A model generated the notes under the pieces. The model saw nothing but the letters and a program-made list of their open reading frames with translations, was not told where the DNA came from and made no database searches. 30,013 bases of DNA from Clostridium sp. (GTDB taxonomy: Bacteria > Bacillota > Clostridia > Lachnospirales > Lachnospiraceae). This document shows, piece after piece, positions 23,591-30,013 of the stretch. The DNA is taken from contig JAMPFS010000039.1 in NCBI GenBank assembly GCA_023664325.1, positions 1 to 30,013 on the forward strand, written 5' to 3'. The translations under genes and the position numbers were made by a program. Positions within the stretch are counted from its first letter, which is position 1, and every line of letters starts with the position of its first letter.

Positions 23591-24955
23591 TTATTCTGTC
23601 ACTTGTTCTGATTTTTCCTTCTTTGCGGCGATTGCCTTGTCCGTCGGCTTCACCATCAAAAGACAGACAACCAGGGCAATGATATACAGCACAATTGTCG
23701 CATACAACACACACTGATAACCGGTCGGGTTTACGGTAAGACCAGGCTCGAGTTCCACTGTTTCACCAAAATGATTGACAATCCATGTTGCCATCTGGTT
23801 TCCGGTAAGCCCGGCAAACGCCCATGCTGACAGGGTAATTCCGTGAATTGCACTGATATTGCTCATTCCGTAATGGTCGGATAACAGTGTCGGCACATTG
23901 GAAAAGCCGCCGCCATAGCCTGCATTTACCACGAAAATAAGGCAGAGAACCAATATCGTAAGCAGCAGGTTATCTTCCCCATTCTTGATACCGCTTGTCA
24001 GGATAATAATGCCGGTAAATACAATCGAAAGAATAAAGATTAATTTATAAATGGTATTCCGATCCTTCATGGTATCTGCCCATGCAGAAAATCCAAGACG
24101 GCCGCCTGCATTAAACACTGCGGATACTGTGGAAATAATTCCGACTGCGCTTGCCAAACCGATACATTTTACAATCATTTTCTCCTGGGAAATCAATGCA
24201 AGACCACAGGTGATATTGATATAAAACATCAGCCAGATTCCAATATAATTGGAAATTGGCTTGGTTTTGATGACTGCCATAATGCTTTGTCCTTTTTCCT
24301 GCTTCTGTGGCTCATGCCAGCTGTCTGGTTTTTTCAGTAATAAATGACCAACAAACATCATGACAAAATACACACATGCAAGAATCCAGAACATTTTATA
24401 GATTCCGCCTTCCCCTAAGTTATCAAGCATCGCCTGCATAATCGGGCTTGCAATCGCCTTTGCAGCGCCAAATCCTGCAACTGCCAATCCCGTTGCCAGA
24501 CCTTTACGGTCTTCAAACCAGAGCATCAATGTCTTAACCGGTGACAAATATCCGGTTCCCAAACCGATACCCATGATCAGTCCATAGCAAATATAAATAC
24601 CAATCAGTGAAAGCATGCTTCCGGGATTGTTTCCACCGTAATAAATAAAGAAACCGGTGCCTGCCATACCAACAGAAAAACAAATCGCTGCAATTAATGA
24701 GGATTTATGGATATCCTTTTCCACAATATTCCCCAAAAATGCTGCCGACATACCTAAGAAGAAGATTGCAAAACTAAATGCCCACTCCGTCGCGCTTTTT
24801 GAAAAACCGATATACTGGGCAATCTCCTCACTAAAGATTGACCAACAGTATACTGTACCGATACTGCAATGGAGCAATAATGCCGGAATCGCTGCCCGGA
24901 ACCATTTGTTATTGCGCCAGCCTTCATTTGCTTGTTCATTCCCACTCATAATCAT
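23591..24955 (-). CDS. MFS transporter, OFA (oxalate/formate antiporter) family
   Basis: A 454-residue protein with about 12 hydrophobic segments and the OFA signature near the N-terminus (AIPALLLHCSIGTVYCWSIFSEEIA). It also has GLIMGIGLGTGYLSPVKTLMLWFEDRKGLATGLAVAGFGAAKAI and NAGYGGGFSNVPTLLSDHYGMSNISAIHGITLSAWAFAGLTGNQ. It should exchange or import a small carboxylate; oxalate/formate, pyruvate and others occur in the family, and the substrate here cannot be read from sequence. GGAGG sits 4 bases before the ATG at 24955 and 10 bases before the ATG at 24949, so the true start could be either. It has its own promoter and terminator and is divergent from citrate synthase, which hints at a link to carboxylate metabolism. 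Confidence 0.9.
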   Translation of the reverse strand: MIMSGNEQANEGWRNNKWFRAAIPALLLHCSIGTVYCWSIFSEEIAQYIGFSKSATEWAFSFAIFFLGMSAAFLGNIVEKDIHKSSLIAAICFSVGMAGTGFFIYYGGNNPGSMLSLIGIYICYGLIMGIGLGTGYLSPVKTLMLWFEDRKGLATGLAVAGFGAAKAIASPIMQAMLDNLGEGGIYKMFWILACVYFVMMFVGHLLLKKPDSWHEPQKQEKGQSIMAVIKTKPISNYIGIWLMFYINITCGLALISQEKMIVKCIGLASAVGIISTVSAVFNAGGRLGFSAWADTMKDRNTIYKLIFILSIVFTGIIILTSGIKNGEDNLLLTILVLCLIFVVNAGYGGGFSNVPTLLSDHYGMSNISAIHGITLSAWAFAGLTGNQMATWIVNHFGETVELEPGLTVNPTGYQCVLYATIVLYIIALVVCLLMVKPTDKAIAAKKEKSEQVTE

Positions 24956-24994
24956 TCGTCCTCCACATTATTTGTTCTTTTCATAACTCGAATT

Positions 24995-25023
24995 ATTATA
25001 CACCTATCATTTTTATCTTTCAA
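24995..25023 (-). promoter_or_regulatory. SigA promoter of the OFA transporter gene
   Basis: On the minus strand: TTGAAA (25023-25018), 17-base spacer, TATAAT (25000-24995). The transcript would start near 24988, about 33 bases before the coding region. Confidence 0.8.
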
Positions 25024-25037
25024 GTGATGATTTCCTT

Positions 25038-25111
25038 TTTTTGCTGTTTTCTTTGCAAGTTTCGCTTACACGATAGAAAAATGCATTTATTGCTTGCCAA
25101 AACAGCAAAAA
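25038..25111. repeat. Large interrupted inverted repeat in the divergent control region
   Basis: TTTTTGCTGTTTT (25038-25050) and AAAACAGCAAAAA (25099-25111) are perfect 13-bp inverted copies. Inner GCAAG/CTTGC segments extend the pairing. The right arm overlaps the -35 side of a promoter for the citrate synthase leader, so it may be a regulator site or a DNA or RNA fold. Confidence 0.7.
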
Positions 25112-25122
25112 TACTTTAGAAT
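25094..25122 (+). promoter_or_regulatory. Promoter P1 upstream of the citrate synthase leader hairpin
   Basis: TTGCCA (25094-25099), 17-base spacer, TAGAAT (25117-25122). The transcript would start near 25129, directly before the terminator-like hairpin. Confidence 0.55.
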
Positions 25123-25141
25123 ATATATAATTTTAGGTTAT

Positions 25142-25190
25142 AAGACACTGATTGTAAGGATGGAATCATGATTCAGTGTCTTTTTCTTTG
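25142..25190 (+). terminator. Terminator-like leader hairpin before citrate synthase
   Basis: AAGACACTGA (25142-25151) pairs perfectly with TCAGTGTCTT (25173-25182), 10 bp with a 21-nt loop, followed by TTTCTTTG. It lies between P1 and the coding region, so it would stop P1 transcripts after about 60 nt unless anti-terminated. Confidence 0.75.
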
Positions 25191-25196
25191 CATATT

Positions 25197-25225
25197 TTGT
25201 AAAGGCCATGAGTAAACCTTAATAT
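25197..25225 (+). promoter_or_regulatory. Promoter P2 of citrate synthase
   Basis: TTGTAA (25197-25202), 17-base spacer, TAATAT (25220-25225), just downstream of the leader hairpin. Transcripts would start near 25232 and carry a short leader with the AGGTG ribosome binding site. Confidence 0.5.
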
Positions 25226-25259
25226 ATACACAAATTTTAGAAAAGGTCAGGTGATTGAA

Positions 25260-26651
25260 ATGACAGCACAGTATAAAGATATGATGGGACTGCCTGAGGA
25301 TCAGCACGCAAATTTTAACGAATTGGTAAAATACTGTATGATTTCCGGCGAGATTGATCTCAATTTATATTCCGAATATGATGTAAAACGCGGACTTCGT
25401 GACAGCAATGGAAAGGGTGTCCTTACCGGTCTGACGGAAATTGCGGATGTCGTGTCCACTGCCGTTGTGGATGGTAAGAAGGTTCCGGCAGACGGAAAAC
25501 TGTATTATCAGGGGTATAATGTGGAGGACATTATACGTGGAGAGGCAAAACACCGATATGCCTTTGAGGAGACTACCTATCTGCTGCTCTTCGGCGAACT
25601 TCCAACAGAAAAACAATTAAAGCAGTTTATCGGTATTTTATCTAACTTAAGTGAACTGACAAACCAGTTTGTCCGTGACGTTATTATGAAAAAACCTTCT
25701 TCCAACATCATGAATGCGCTGCAAAAATGTGTACTGACACTCTATTCCTATGATGATAATCCGGACGATATTTCCGTGCAGAATGTGCTGATGCAGTCTT
25801 TGCAGCTCATTGCAAAAATGCCGCTGATTTCCGTATATGCATATCATGCACACAGGCATTTTAATTTAAATGATTCTCTTGTGATCCGGAATCCCAATCC
25901 GAATTTGTCAATTGCGGAAAATATTTTGCAAATGCTCCGTCCAAACGGACAATTTACGGAATTAGAAGCAATGGTATTGGATGTCTGCTTAGTTCTTCAT
26001 GCAGAGCATGGCGGCGGTAATAATTCAACCTTTACCAACCATGTTGTAACCTCCTCCGGAACCGATACATATTCTGCAACCGCTGCTTCGATTGCTTCCC
26101 TGAAAGGACCAAGACATGGCGGTGCCAACTTAAAGGTGCAGGAAATGTTTGATGATATCAAGGAAAATGTGTCAAACTGGGAGAACACAGAGGAAATAGC
26201 CGCCTATCTGGAACGGATTCTGAACAGGGAAGTTTTTGACCATGCAGGACTCATCTATGGCATGGGGCATGCAGTATATACAGATTCGGATCCAAGAGAA
26301 GTCATTTTGAAAAAATATGCCATGCATTTAAGTGAGGAAAAAGGAATGACCAGGGAATTTAATTTTTACTGCACGGTGGAGGAAATTGCAGCCAGGCTGA
26401 TTGCCCAGAAACGCCGCCTGTTTAAACCTGTCTGTGCAAACGTTGATTTTTACAGTGGTTTCGTGTATACCATGCTCGGCATTCCAAGAGAACTCTTTAC
26501 TCCAATGTTTGCCATATCAAGAATCTCAGGCTGGAGCGCCCACCGTTTGGAGGAGCTTGTGAACCACGGAAAGATTATTCGTCCGGCATACAAGTTTGTG
26601 GGTGTCCATAAAGAATATGATTCCATTGAAAATCGTAAAAATGAAGATTAG
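25260..26651 (+). CDS. gltA: Citrate synthase
   Basis: A 463-residue enzyme condensing acetyl-CoA and oxaloacetate to citrate. The family active-site pieces are present: the His in LHAEHGGGNNSTF, the second His in YGMGHAVYTDSDPR, and the Asp in CANVDFYSGFVY. ASLKGPRHGGANLKVQEM and the N-terminal LYYQGYNVEDI also match. The N-terminus is about 50 residues longer than the compact Gram-positive type, as in other clostridial forms. The ATG at 25260 follows AGGTG by 6 bases; the GTG at 25251 lies within that site. Upstream are two promoters and a terminator-like hairpin. No aconitase or isocitrate dehydrogenase gene is in the window. Its role is likely biosynthetic (2-oxoglutarate and glutamate supply). 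Confidence 0.95.
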   Translation: MTAQYKDMMGLPEDQHANFNELVKYCMISGEIDLNLYSEYDVKRGLRDSNGKGVLTGLTEIADVVSTAVVDGKKVPADGKLYYQGYNVEDIIRGEAKHRYAFEETTYLLLFGELPTEKQLKQFIGILSNLSELTNQFVRDVIMKKPSSNIMNALQKCVLTLYSYDDNPDDISVQNVLMQSLQLIAKMPLISVYAYHAHRHFNLNDSLVIRNPNPNLSIAENILQMLRPNGQFTELEAMVLDVCLVLHAEHGGGNNSTFTNHVVTSSGTDTYSATAASIASLKGPRHGGANLKVQEMFDDIKENVSNWENTEEIAAYLERILNREVFDHAGLIYGMGHAVYTDSDPREVILKKYAMHLSEEKGMTREFNFYCTVEEIAARLIAQKRRLFKPVCANVDFYSGFVYTMLGIPRELFTPMFAISRISGWSAHRLEELVNHGKIIRPAYKFVGVHKEYDSIENRKNED

Positions 26652-26699
26652 AAAATGAACGTCCTCATGATTCTTTCTTCCTACCAAAGTGGTTACAAT

Positions 26700-26738
26700 C
26701 ACATTTTTATGTTTTTCACATATACTATTAAAAATGTG
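26700..26738. repeat. 10-bp inverted repeat upstream of the truncated spore-type gene
   Basis: CACATTTTTA (26700-26709) and TAAAAATGTG (26729-26738) are perfect inverted copies with a 19-nt spacer that contains CATATACTAT. There is no T-run, so it is not an obvious terminator of citrate synthase. A sporulation-sigma -10 element or regulator site within it is possible but unproven. Confidence 0.5.
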
Positions 26739-26765
26739 CTATTGGGAACAAAAGAAAGGATTGCC

Positions 26766-27446
26766 ATGAAACATCATTTAAGAGCTTTTCAGGATAACAT
26801 AGATACCGGATATTTACAGGTTAGCGCCGTGTCTACGGATAACCAGATTCCGGTACGGAACGCAAGGATTGAAATCTCGTCTACCGGAAACCCAAGCGAC
26901 ACCTTAGAGGTGGTGGAAACGGATCAGGACGGCAGGACGGAAAATATTGACTTAAATGCCCCGCCTTTGGAATATTCTATGGAGCCCACAGATAATCAGC
27001 CCTATAGTGAATACAATTTAAAAATAAGCGCCTCCGGGTATGAGGATACCATTATATCCGGTGTGCAGATTCTCTCAGGAGAAACAGGACTTCAAAACAT
27101 CCGCATGACGCCGCTGGTAACCAGTGATCAGGACTATAATCCGACTGTCATTGGCGGGCATACGCTATGGGAATACTATCCGCCCAAAATCGCCGAGGAT
27201 GAAATCAAGCCAATGGACGAAAGCGGAGAAATTGTCTTAAGCCGTGTTGTGGTACCGGAATACGTTGTCGTACATGACGGTTCACCGACCGATACCACAG
27301 CCACAAACTATTATATTCCATATAAAGACTACATTAAAAACGTTGCCTCCTGCGAAATCTATGCCACATGGCCGGAACAGACCTTAATTGCAAATATTCT
27401 CGCAATTATTTCTTTTACGTTAAACCGGGTGTATACGGAGTGGTAA
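26766..27446 (+). CDS. Spore cortex-lytic/SpoIID-like protein, probably truncated at the C-terminus
   Basis: A 226-residue product. The N-terminal region is a beta-rich carboxypeptidase-regulatory-like domain (GYLQVSAVSTDNQIPVRNARIEIS, YNLKISASGYEDTIISGVQI). Residues from about 165 match a clostridial spore-associated family (VPEYVVVHDGSP, NYYIPYKDYIKNVASCEIYATWPEQTLIANILAIISFTLNRVYTEW). In relatives as I remember them, YTEW continues into YRSKGYNFDIT and a long C-terminal part; here a TAA follows the Trp, and I see no trace of the rest in any plus-strand frame before the convergent Rpn gene. The ATG at 26766 is preceded by AAAGGA at about 5 bases; a frame open to 26655 lacks such a site. The role would be in spore peptidoglycan; the remaining piece may be inactive. 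Confidence 0.7.
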   Translation: MKHHLRAFQDNIDTGYLQVSAVSTDNQIPVRNARIEISSTGNPSDTLEVVETDQDGRTENIDLNAPPLEYSMEPTDNQPYSEYNLKISASGYEDTIISGVQILSGETGLQNIRMTPLVTSDQDYNPTVIGGHTLWEYYPPKIAEDEIKPMDESGEIVLSRVVVPEYVVVHDGSPTDTTATNYYIPYKDYIKNVASCEIYATWPEQTLIANILAIISFTLNRVYTEW

Positions 27447-27522
27447 CTTCGTATTGTTTGATTCATGGTTGCCGAAACATCTACTTTCTCCAATGTAACA
27501 GTAGACAAATATACAGCAAACA

Positions 27523-28372
27523 TTATACGGGCTGTAGCTTTGTAATCTCTTTTACTTTTTCGATTGACAAGCCAGTTCCAGCAGCAATATCTTCTAATGA
27601 GAATTTATTCATTTCAATTAAACGCCTTACTGTTTCAACTTTCTCACGCTCTATTCCCTGCTCTATTCCCTGCTCATATTTTTCCTGATAATTCATCTGC
27701 AATGTCATATAATCCTTCTCCACTCCGTTCCGGTCCGCGCTGAGCAAACGTCCACTGGACGTTTAGCGCCCTCCATTTCTCATTTTTTCTGACAGCCTGT
27801 ACCGCCTCGTCTAATTCTCTGGTAAAGTCATCCTCCGGTTCTTTTCCGTCAATAAAATCAAGCAATTTTTTCATTTCCGGACTAACATCATCCATTGTAC
27901 CTTTCGTATTTAAAATAATCTTTGTTGTATCATCACCCAAACCTAATTCCAGATTTTGAATACAACGGTTTTCAAAGGTATAAATGTGTCTTCCCTCGCC
28001 AAACAAATCAAAGGTACATACAAAAATAATAAAACTCCGCTTCAAATTTTTGTAATGATCCCCTTTTTCCAAAATATTCATGTCTATCATGCCCTGATAA
28101 TATCTTGTTCTTTTGGGAAGATTTCTATTCTCGGTTGTCTGCATTTCAATATTGTAAACGGTTTCTTTTCCATCCTCTACATAGATATCCAAACGTACAC
28201 TTTTTGCATCCGCAGAAATATCTATCGTCTCCTGCGATTTCGGATATTCAATGTGGGATATCTTTATGTTCAGTATCCGCTCTAAAAAAGGTTTGCAAAA
28301 CTTCGGATTTCTCATAATTACACTAAACATGAAATCATCCTTGATTTGCAGTTCTTCAAAGGCTTTCTCCAT
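27523..28372 (-). pseudogene. Rpn-family recombination-promoting nuclease (PD-(D/E)XK), broken by a 52-nt insertion
   Basis: The first frame starts at ATG 28372 (GGAGG 5 bases upstream) and shows the family pattern: EKAFEELQIKDDFMFSVIMRNP, LERIL, the nuclease core VRLDIYVEDGKETVYNIEMQTT (Asp and Glu-x-Gln), KRTRYYQGMIDMNIL and SFIIFVCTFDLFG. After KNEKWR it runs into ALNVQWTFAQRGPERSGEG and ends at 27674 in the wrong frame. The true C-terminal part (DYMTLQMNYQEKYEQGIEQGIEREKVETVRRLIE) lies in another frame down to 27523. Removing bases 27718-27769 would rejoin them as KWRKDYMTL, so a short palindromic insertion broke the gene. Rpn proteins are degenerate transposase-like nucleases. The N-terminal nuclease domain could still be made as a roughly 230-residue product. 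Confidence 0.85.
27718..27769. mobile_element. 52-nt palindromic repeat element inserted in the Rpn gene
   Basis: The segment contains the 19-base palindrome AAACGTCCACTGGACGTTT (27746-27764) nested in an outer GCGCT/AGCGC pair (27737-27741 and 27765-27769), plus a GC-rich flank (CTCCGTTCCGGTCCGCG). It is more GC-rich than the gene around it. Its length, 52, is not a multiple of three, which explains the frameshift. The borders are deduced from the reading frames. Short palindromes with the same translated product (NVQWTF, PERSGEG) are, from memory, scattered in Lachnospiraceae and relatives. No second copy was seen in the window. Confidence 0.7.
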
Positions 28373-28400
28373 AATGCCCTCCTTCTTTTTCTTTACCACT

Positions 28401-28429
28401 ATTATAATATGTGCTTATTTTGTTGACAA
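28401..28429 (-). promoter_or_regulatory. SigA promoter of the Rpn gene
   Basis: On the minus strand: TTGTCA (28429-28424), 17-base spacer, TATAAT (28406-28401). The transcript starts near 28394, about 20 bases before the ATG at 28372. An inverted repeat ACGGATTT/AAATCCGT (28432-28439, 28445-28452) lies directly upstream and could be the tail hairpin of the preceding unit or an operator. Confidence 0.8.
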
Positions 28430-28498
28430 GGACGGATTTTTGTTAAATCCGTTTTGCTGATGCCTGTTCAAATCGGTAAATTGCTTGGCAATAATCCG

Positions 28499-28678
28499 TT
28501 ACATTGCACTTTTTTGCAACTTTCTTTCCTGTATTTTTTTGTAGACTTCCATTCCCCGTTTATTATAAAAGTCCATTTTTTCCTGATTTGTCATATCTTT
28601 CGTAAGGTAGTAATTGTATTCCCTTAGTTTATGAATATCTTCTATTGTAAAATCAGGACTAAGTATCGGTTTTTCCAT
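28499..28678 (-). CDS. 59-residue protein, second gene of an unknown two-gene unit
   Basis: The ATG at 28678 lies one base after the TGA of the upstream gene and is preceded by AGAGG, so the two are coupled. The product begins MEKPILSPDFTIEDIHKLRE and ends VYKKIQERKLQKSAM. It is strongly charged and likely helical (YNYYLTKDMTNQEKMDFYNKRG). I recall small proteins with a similar FTIEDIHKxREYN opening in other gut Clostridia, often beside accessory genes, but know no assigned function. Size, charge and coupling would suit an antitoxin or partner protein; that is a guess. An inverted repeat 28432-28452 follows 47 bases after the stop. Confidence 0.75.
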   Translation of the reverse strand: MEKPILSPDFTIEDIHKLREYNYYLTKDMTNQEKMDFYNKRGMEVYKKIQERKLQKSAM

Positions 28679-28679
28679 A

Positions 28680-29378
28680 TCATACCTCTTGTTCTATACA
28701 TGACCTGTTCCATTTGACAGTACATTTTTGATTTGCATGACCATACACCCATAATGCCCTGTCTAATTCACGACTTATACTGCTACTTTTAAAAGTTTTC
28801 TGTAACAACCATCGATATTCATTTAATATATTGATAGCTGCTTCAGGTGCTTTCTTGGAAGGTGCTCCCCCTACATAAATTTCATAAGGAAATTTGTCGG
28901 CATAAATTGCTTTCACAGCAATATGCGCAAACCTGTCATAGATCGGAATTTCCCCTTGCGATATAAAGAACATCATCGTAATAATATAAACCGTACCAAA
29001 ATTATGTGGAGATTCCTCTGCAAGCATTTTAAATGCCTCTACTAATTTTTCCTCTTTCAGCTTATCCTTGATTTCATTCACATTAGCATTTATCCACTTA
29101 ATATAATCTTTCAATTCTTTCAAATTGATATGATTTCCATATCCATTGACAATTCCATCATTCGTATTATTATATTGAACACCATCAGTTGTCAGTCTTC
29201 CCAATTTCCAAGCTACTGCTTCTATATCCACTTTACCGTTATAATGATTCTTAAAAATATCCTCTTCAACACCTTCAGCCACTTGATTATTGACAGGTAC
29301 ACCAACCATTTTTTTAGAATCATCAAAATACATATTTTCCCAAAATTTAATCTCTCTTTCCAATAAATTATTCATCAT
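28680..29378 (-). CDS. 232-residue protein of unknown function, first gene of a two-gene unit
   Basis: I do not recognise this family. The start at 29378 is set by GGAGG 6 bases upstream. The N-terminal third is acidic (EREIKFWENMYFDDSKKM, DIEAVAWKLGRLTTDGVQYNN). The middle has a charged helix (LKDYIKWINANVNEIKDKLKEEKL). A better ordered block, HNFGTVYIITMMFFISQGEIPIYDRFAHIAVKAI, is followed by SISRELDRALWVYGHA near the end. The pattern of a helical pair, then PIYDRFAHIA, loosely recalls HhH/OGG-fold DNA glycosylase-like proteins, with low confidence. There is no signal peptide, and the hydrophobic run is short, so it is probably cytoplasmic. The gene has its own promoter, overlapped by a 9-bp dyad, and a structured leader of about 110 nt. 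It sits among accessory genes and is AT-rich. Confidence 0.75.
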   Translation of the reverse strand: MMNNLLEREIKFWENMYFDDSKKMVGVPVNNQVAEGVEEDIFKNHYNGKVDIEAVAWKLGRLTTDGVQYNNTNDGIVNGYGNHINLKELKDYIKWINANVNEIKDKLKEEKLVEAFKMLAEESPHNFGTVYIITMMFFISQGEIPIYDRFAHIAVKAIYADKFPYEIYVGGAPSKKAPEAAINILNEYRWLLQKTFKSSSISRELDRALWVYGHANQKCTVKWNRSCIEQEV

Positions 29379-29421
29379 ATGCAACCTCCTCAATAAATTT
29401 ATACTTAATTAAATATCAGTA

Positions 29422-29485
29422 TAACGACCATGTACCCAGTAATAATCTGAGAGAGCCATTTCATGTATGGCAAAAATTGTCGTTA
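29422..29485 (-). promoter_or_regulatory. Structured 5' leader of the two-gene unit
   Basis: TAACGAC (29422-29428) pairs with GTCGTTA (29479-29485), enclosing a smaller GCCAT/ATGGC hairpin (29455-29459, 29467-29471). The predicted start of transcription (about 29490) lies right at the base of this structure, so the RNA would begin with it. It could be a cis-regulator or protect the mRNA; no known riboswitch was recognised. Confidence 0.4.
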
Positions 29486-29496
29486 CTTTTTACTTT

Positions 29497-29525
29497 ATTG
29501 TATAACTATATCTTTAAAGAGTCAA
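29497..29525 (-). promoter_or_regulatory. SigA promoter of the two-gene unit
   Basis: On the minus strand: TTGACT (29525-29520), 17-base spacer, TACAAT (29502-29497), start of transcription near 29490. Confidence 0.75.
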
Positions 29526-29563
29526 TCATTAATTAAAATATTATTGATAGACTCATTGACTCT
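29518..29563. promoter_or_regulatory. 9-bp inverted repeat over the -35 box, operator candidate
   Basis: AGAGTCAAT (29518-29526) and ATTGACTCT (29555-29563) are perfect inverted copies with a 28-base spacer. The left arm covers the whole -35 hexamer of the unit's promoter. This placement suits repression, perhaps by a product of the unit. Confidence 0.55.
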
Positions 29564-29756
29564 AATAAAATATCTGTTATTGTGTAATATATAAAACTGA
29601 TAAAACAAACATTCTTTTCCTTGATATTATTATATATATTCTTATCATCAAATATTTTTACAATAATACTATCCGCATTTAAAATACAAAAAACCAGAAT
29701 ATGCCAAGCCCTTCCTCAATACTCATATTAAGAAGAACATCCATAAAGGAAACAGC
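29564..29756. other. AT-rich intergenic stretch before the right-edge genes
   Basis: No gene is visible. A weak plus-strand promoter candidate reads TTGATA (29621-29626), 16 bases, TATCAT (29643-29648). This stretch could contain the border of the suspected mobile element, but no attachment core was identifiable without the other end. Confidence 0.35.
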
Positions 29757-29915
29757 ATGGACGAAGAAAATTATCATTACTATGAGGAAACACAAAACGG
29801 CATAACCGTTACGTTTGCACTGCCGAAACAAAGCAGGAAGGAGGAATGTGCGAAAAAAGAAGTCAAAAATATTCTCTCTGATATTCTAAAAACGTATCTG
29901 AAAAATGTTTCATAA
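29757..29915 (+). CDS. 52-residue protein, possible mobile-element small gene
   Basis: The ATG at 29757 follows AAAGGA by 6 bases; the frame ends at TAA 29913-29915. The product opens MDEENYHYYEETQNGITVTF, continues ALPKQSRKEE and ends in a Lys-rich helix (VKNILSDILKTYLKNVS). From memory, similar short proteins stand directly upstream of site-specific recombinases in clostridial integrative elements. The next gene begins 70 bases downstream on the same strand and would fit that arrangement. The frame and start are well supported; the association is recollection. Confidence 0.6.
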   Translation: MDEENYHYYEETQNGITVTFALPKQSRKEECAKKEVKNILSDILKTYLKNVS

Positions 29916-29985
29916 CGCACAGGCATAAAAGCAACTCTTTCCATCTTCCGTACCAATAAATATAACAACGAAAAGGAGATTTATA

Positions 29986-30013
29986 TTGAATATAGCCAAA
30001 CATCTTGCTTCCG
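29986..30013 (+). CDS. Start of a TTG-initiated gene, cut by the window edge
   Basis: AGGAG (29974-29978) lies 7 bases before TTG 29986, opening the frame MNIAKHLAS up to the edge. Nine residues are too few to name a family. The strong ribosome binding site and the preceding small gene make a real gene likely; a recombinase of an integrative element is one possibility. Confidence 0.4.

Noticed and set aside
26655..26765. Hydrophobic N-terminal extension of the spore-type protein
   Set aside because: The ATG at 26655 has no ribosome binding site, the stretch overlaps an inverted repeat and probable promoter, and the ATG at 26766 has AAAGGA.
28432..28452. Strong intrinsic terminator after the two-gene unit
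   Set aside because: The ACGGATTT/AAATCCGT hairpin is real but is followed on the minus strand by CCTTGTC, not a T-run; it may be an operator instead.
29780..29968. 62-residue minus-strand open frame at the right edge
   Set aside because: It lies opposite the 52-residue plus-strand gene, which has a good start and ribosome binding site.

Overview
The window looks like a chromosomal segment of a low-GC Gram-positive anaerobe of the class Clostridia, most likely a gut Lachnospiraceae (Roseburia/Eubacterium-like). This rests on the block plsX-rnc-smc-ftsY, strong Shine-Dalgarno sites (GGAGG), TTGACA/TATAAT promoters, the paired radical-SAM genes (TIGR03960 and TIGR03936 types), a UPF0210-ACT pair, a fragment of a spore cortex-lytic-like protein, and an OFA-type transporter. 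Species identity is inference.

Layout. (1) About 1-6,100 is AT-rich and accessory. It holds the end of an unknown coiled-coil gene, a RelB/RelE-type toxin-antitoxin pair with a frameshifted toxin between two 122-bp direct repeats, a large secreted Ig-like/leucine-rich-repeat protein, a divergent XRE regulator, and a DUF4143 ATPase behind a perfect palindrome. (2) About 6,149-24,955 is housekeeping and almost all on the minus strand. In transcription order it holds an OFA-family MFS transporter with its own promoter and terminator; plsX-rnc-smc-ftsY-ilvA-ASKHA protein, tightly packed and perhaps running on into a SUKH protein and a beta-lactamase-fold protein; then walJ/yycJ-ACT-UPF0210; then a membrane protein of unknown function and two radical-SAM-associated genes. 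(3) 25,260-27,446 is on the plus strand: citrate synthase behind a leader with two promoters and a terminator-like hairpin, then a truncated spore-type protein. (4) 27,523-30,013 is accessory again: an Rpn-type nuclease gene broken by a 52-nt palindromic element, an unrecognised two-gene unit (232 aa + 59 aa) behind a dyad-controlled promoter and a structured leader, and a small gene followed by a TTG-started gene that runs off the edge and may begin a mobile element.

How the parts fit. The central block joins phospholipid synthesis (PlsX), RNA processing (RNase III), chromosome condensation (SMC) and membrane targeting (FtsY). The acpP gene usual between plsX and rnc is absent, and ilvA plus a RACo-like ASKHA protein follow ftsY. 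Both flanks carry signs of gene gain and decay: a toxin frameshift, a truncated spore gene, a disrupted Rpn gene and direct repeats.

Most worth following up: the two-gene unit at 28,499-29,378 with its leader RNA structure; the 52-nt palindromic insertion; the repeat-flanked toxin-antitoxin cassette; and the citrate synthase leader. No rRNA, tRNA, CRISPR array or complete insertion sequence was seen. All function calls come from reading the sequence by eye, without database searches.
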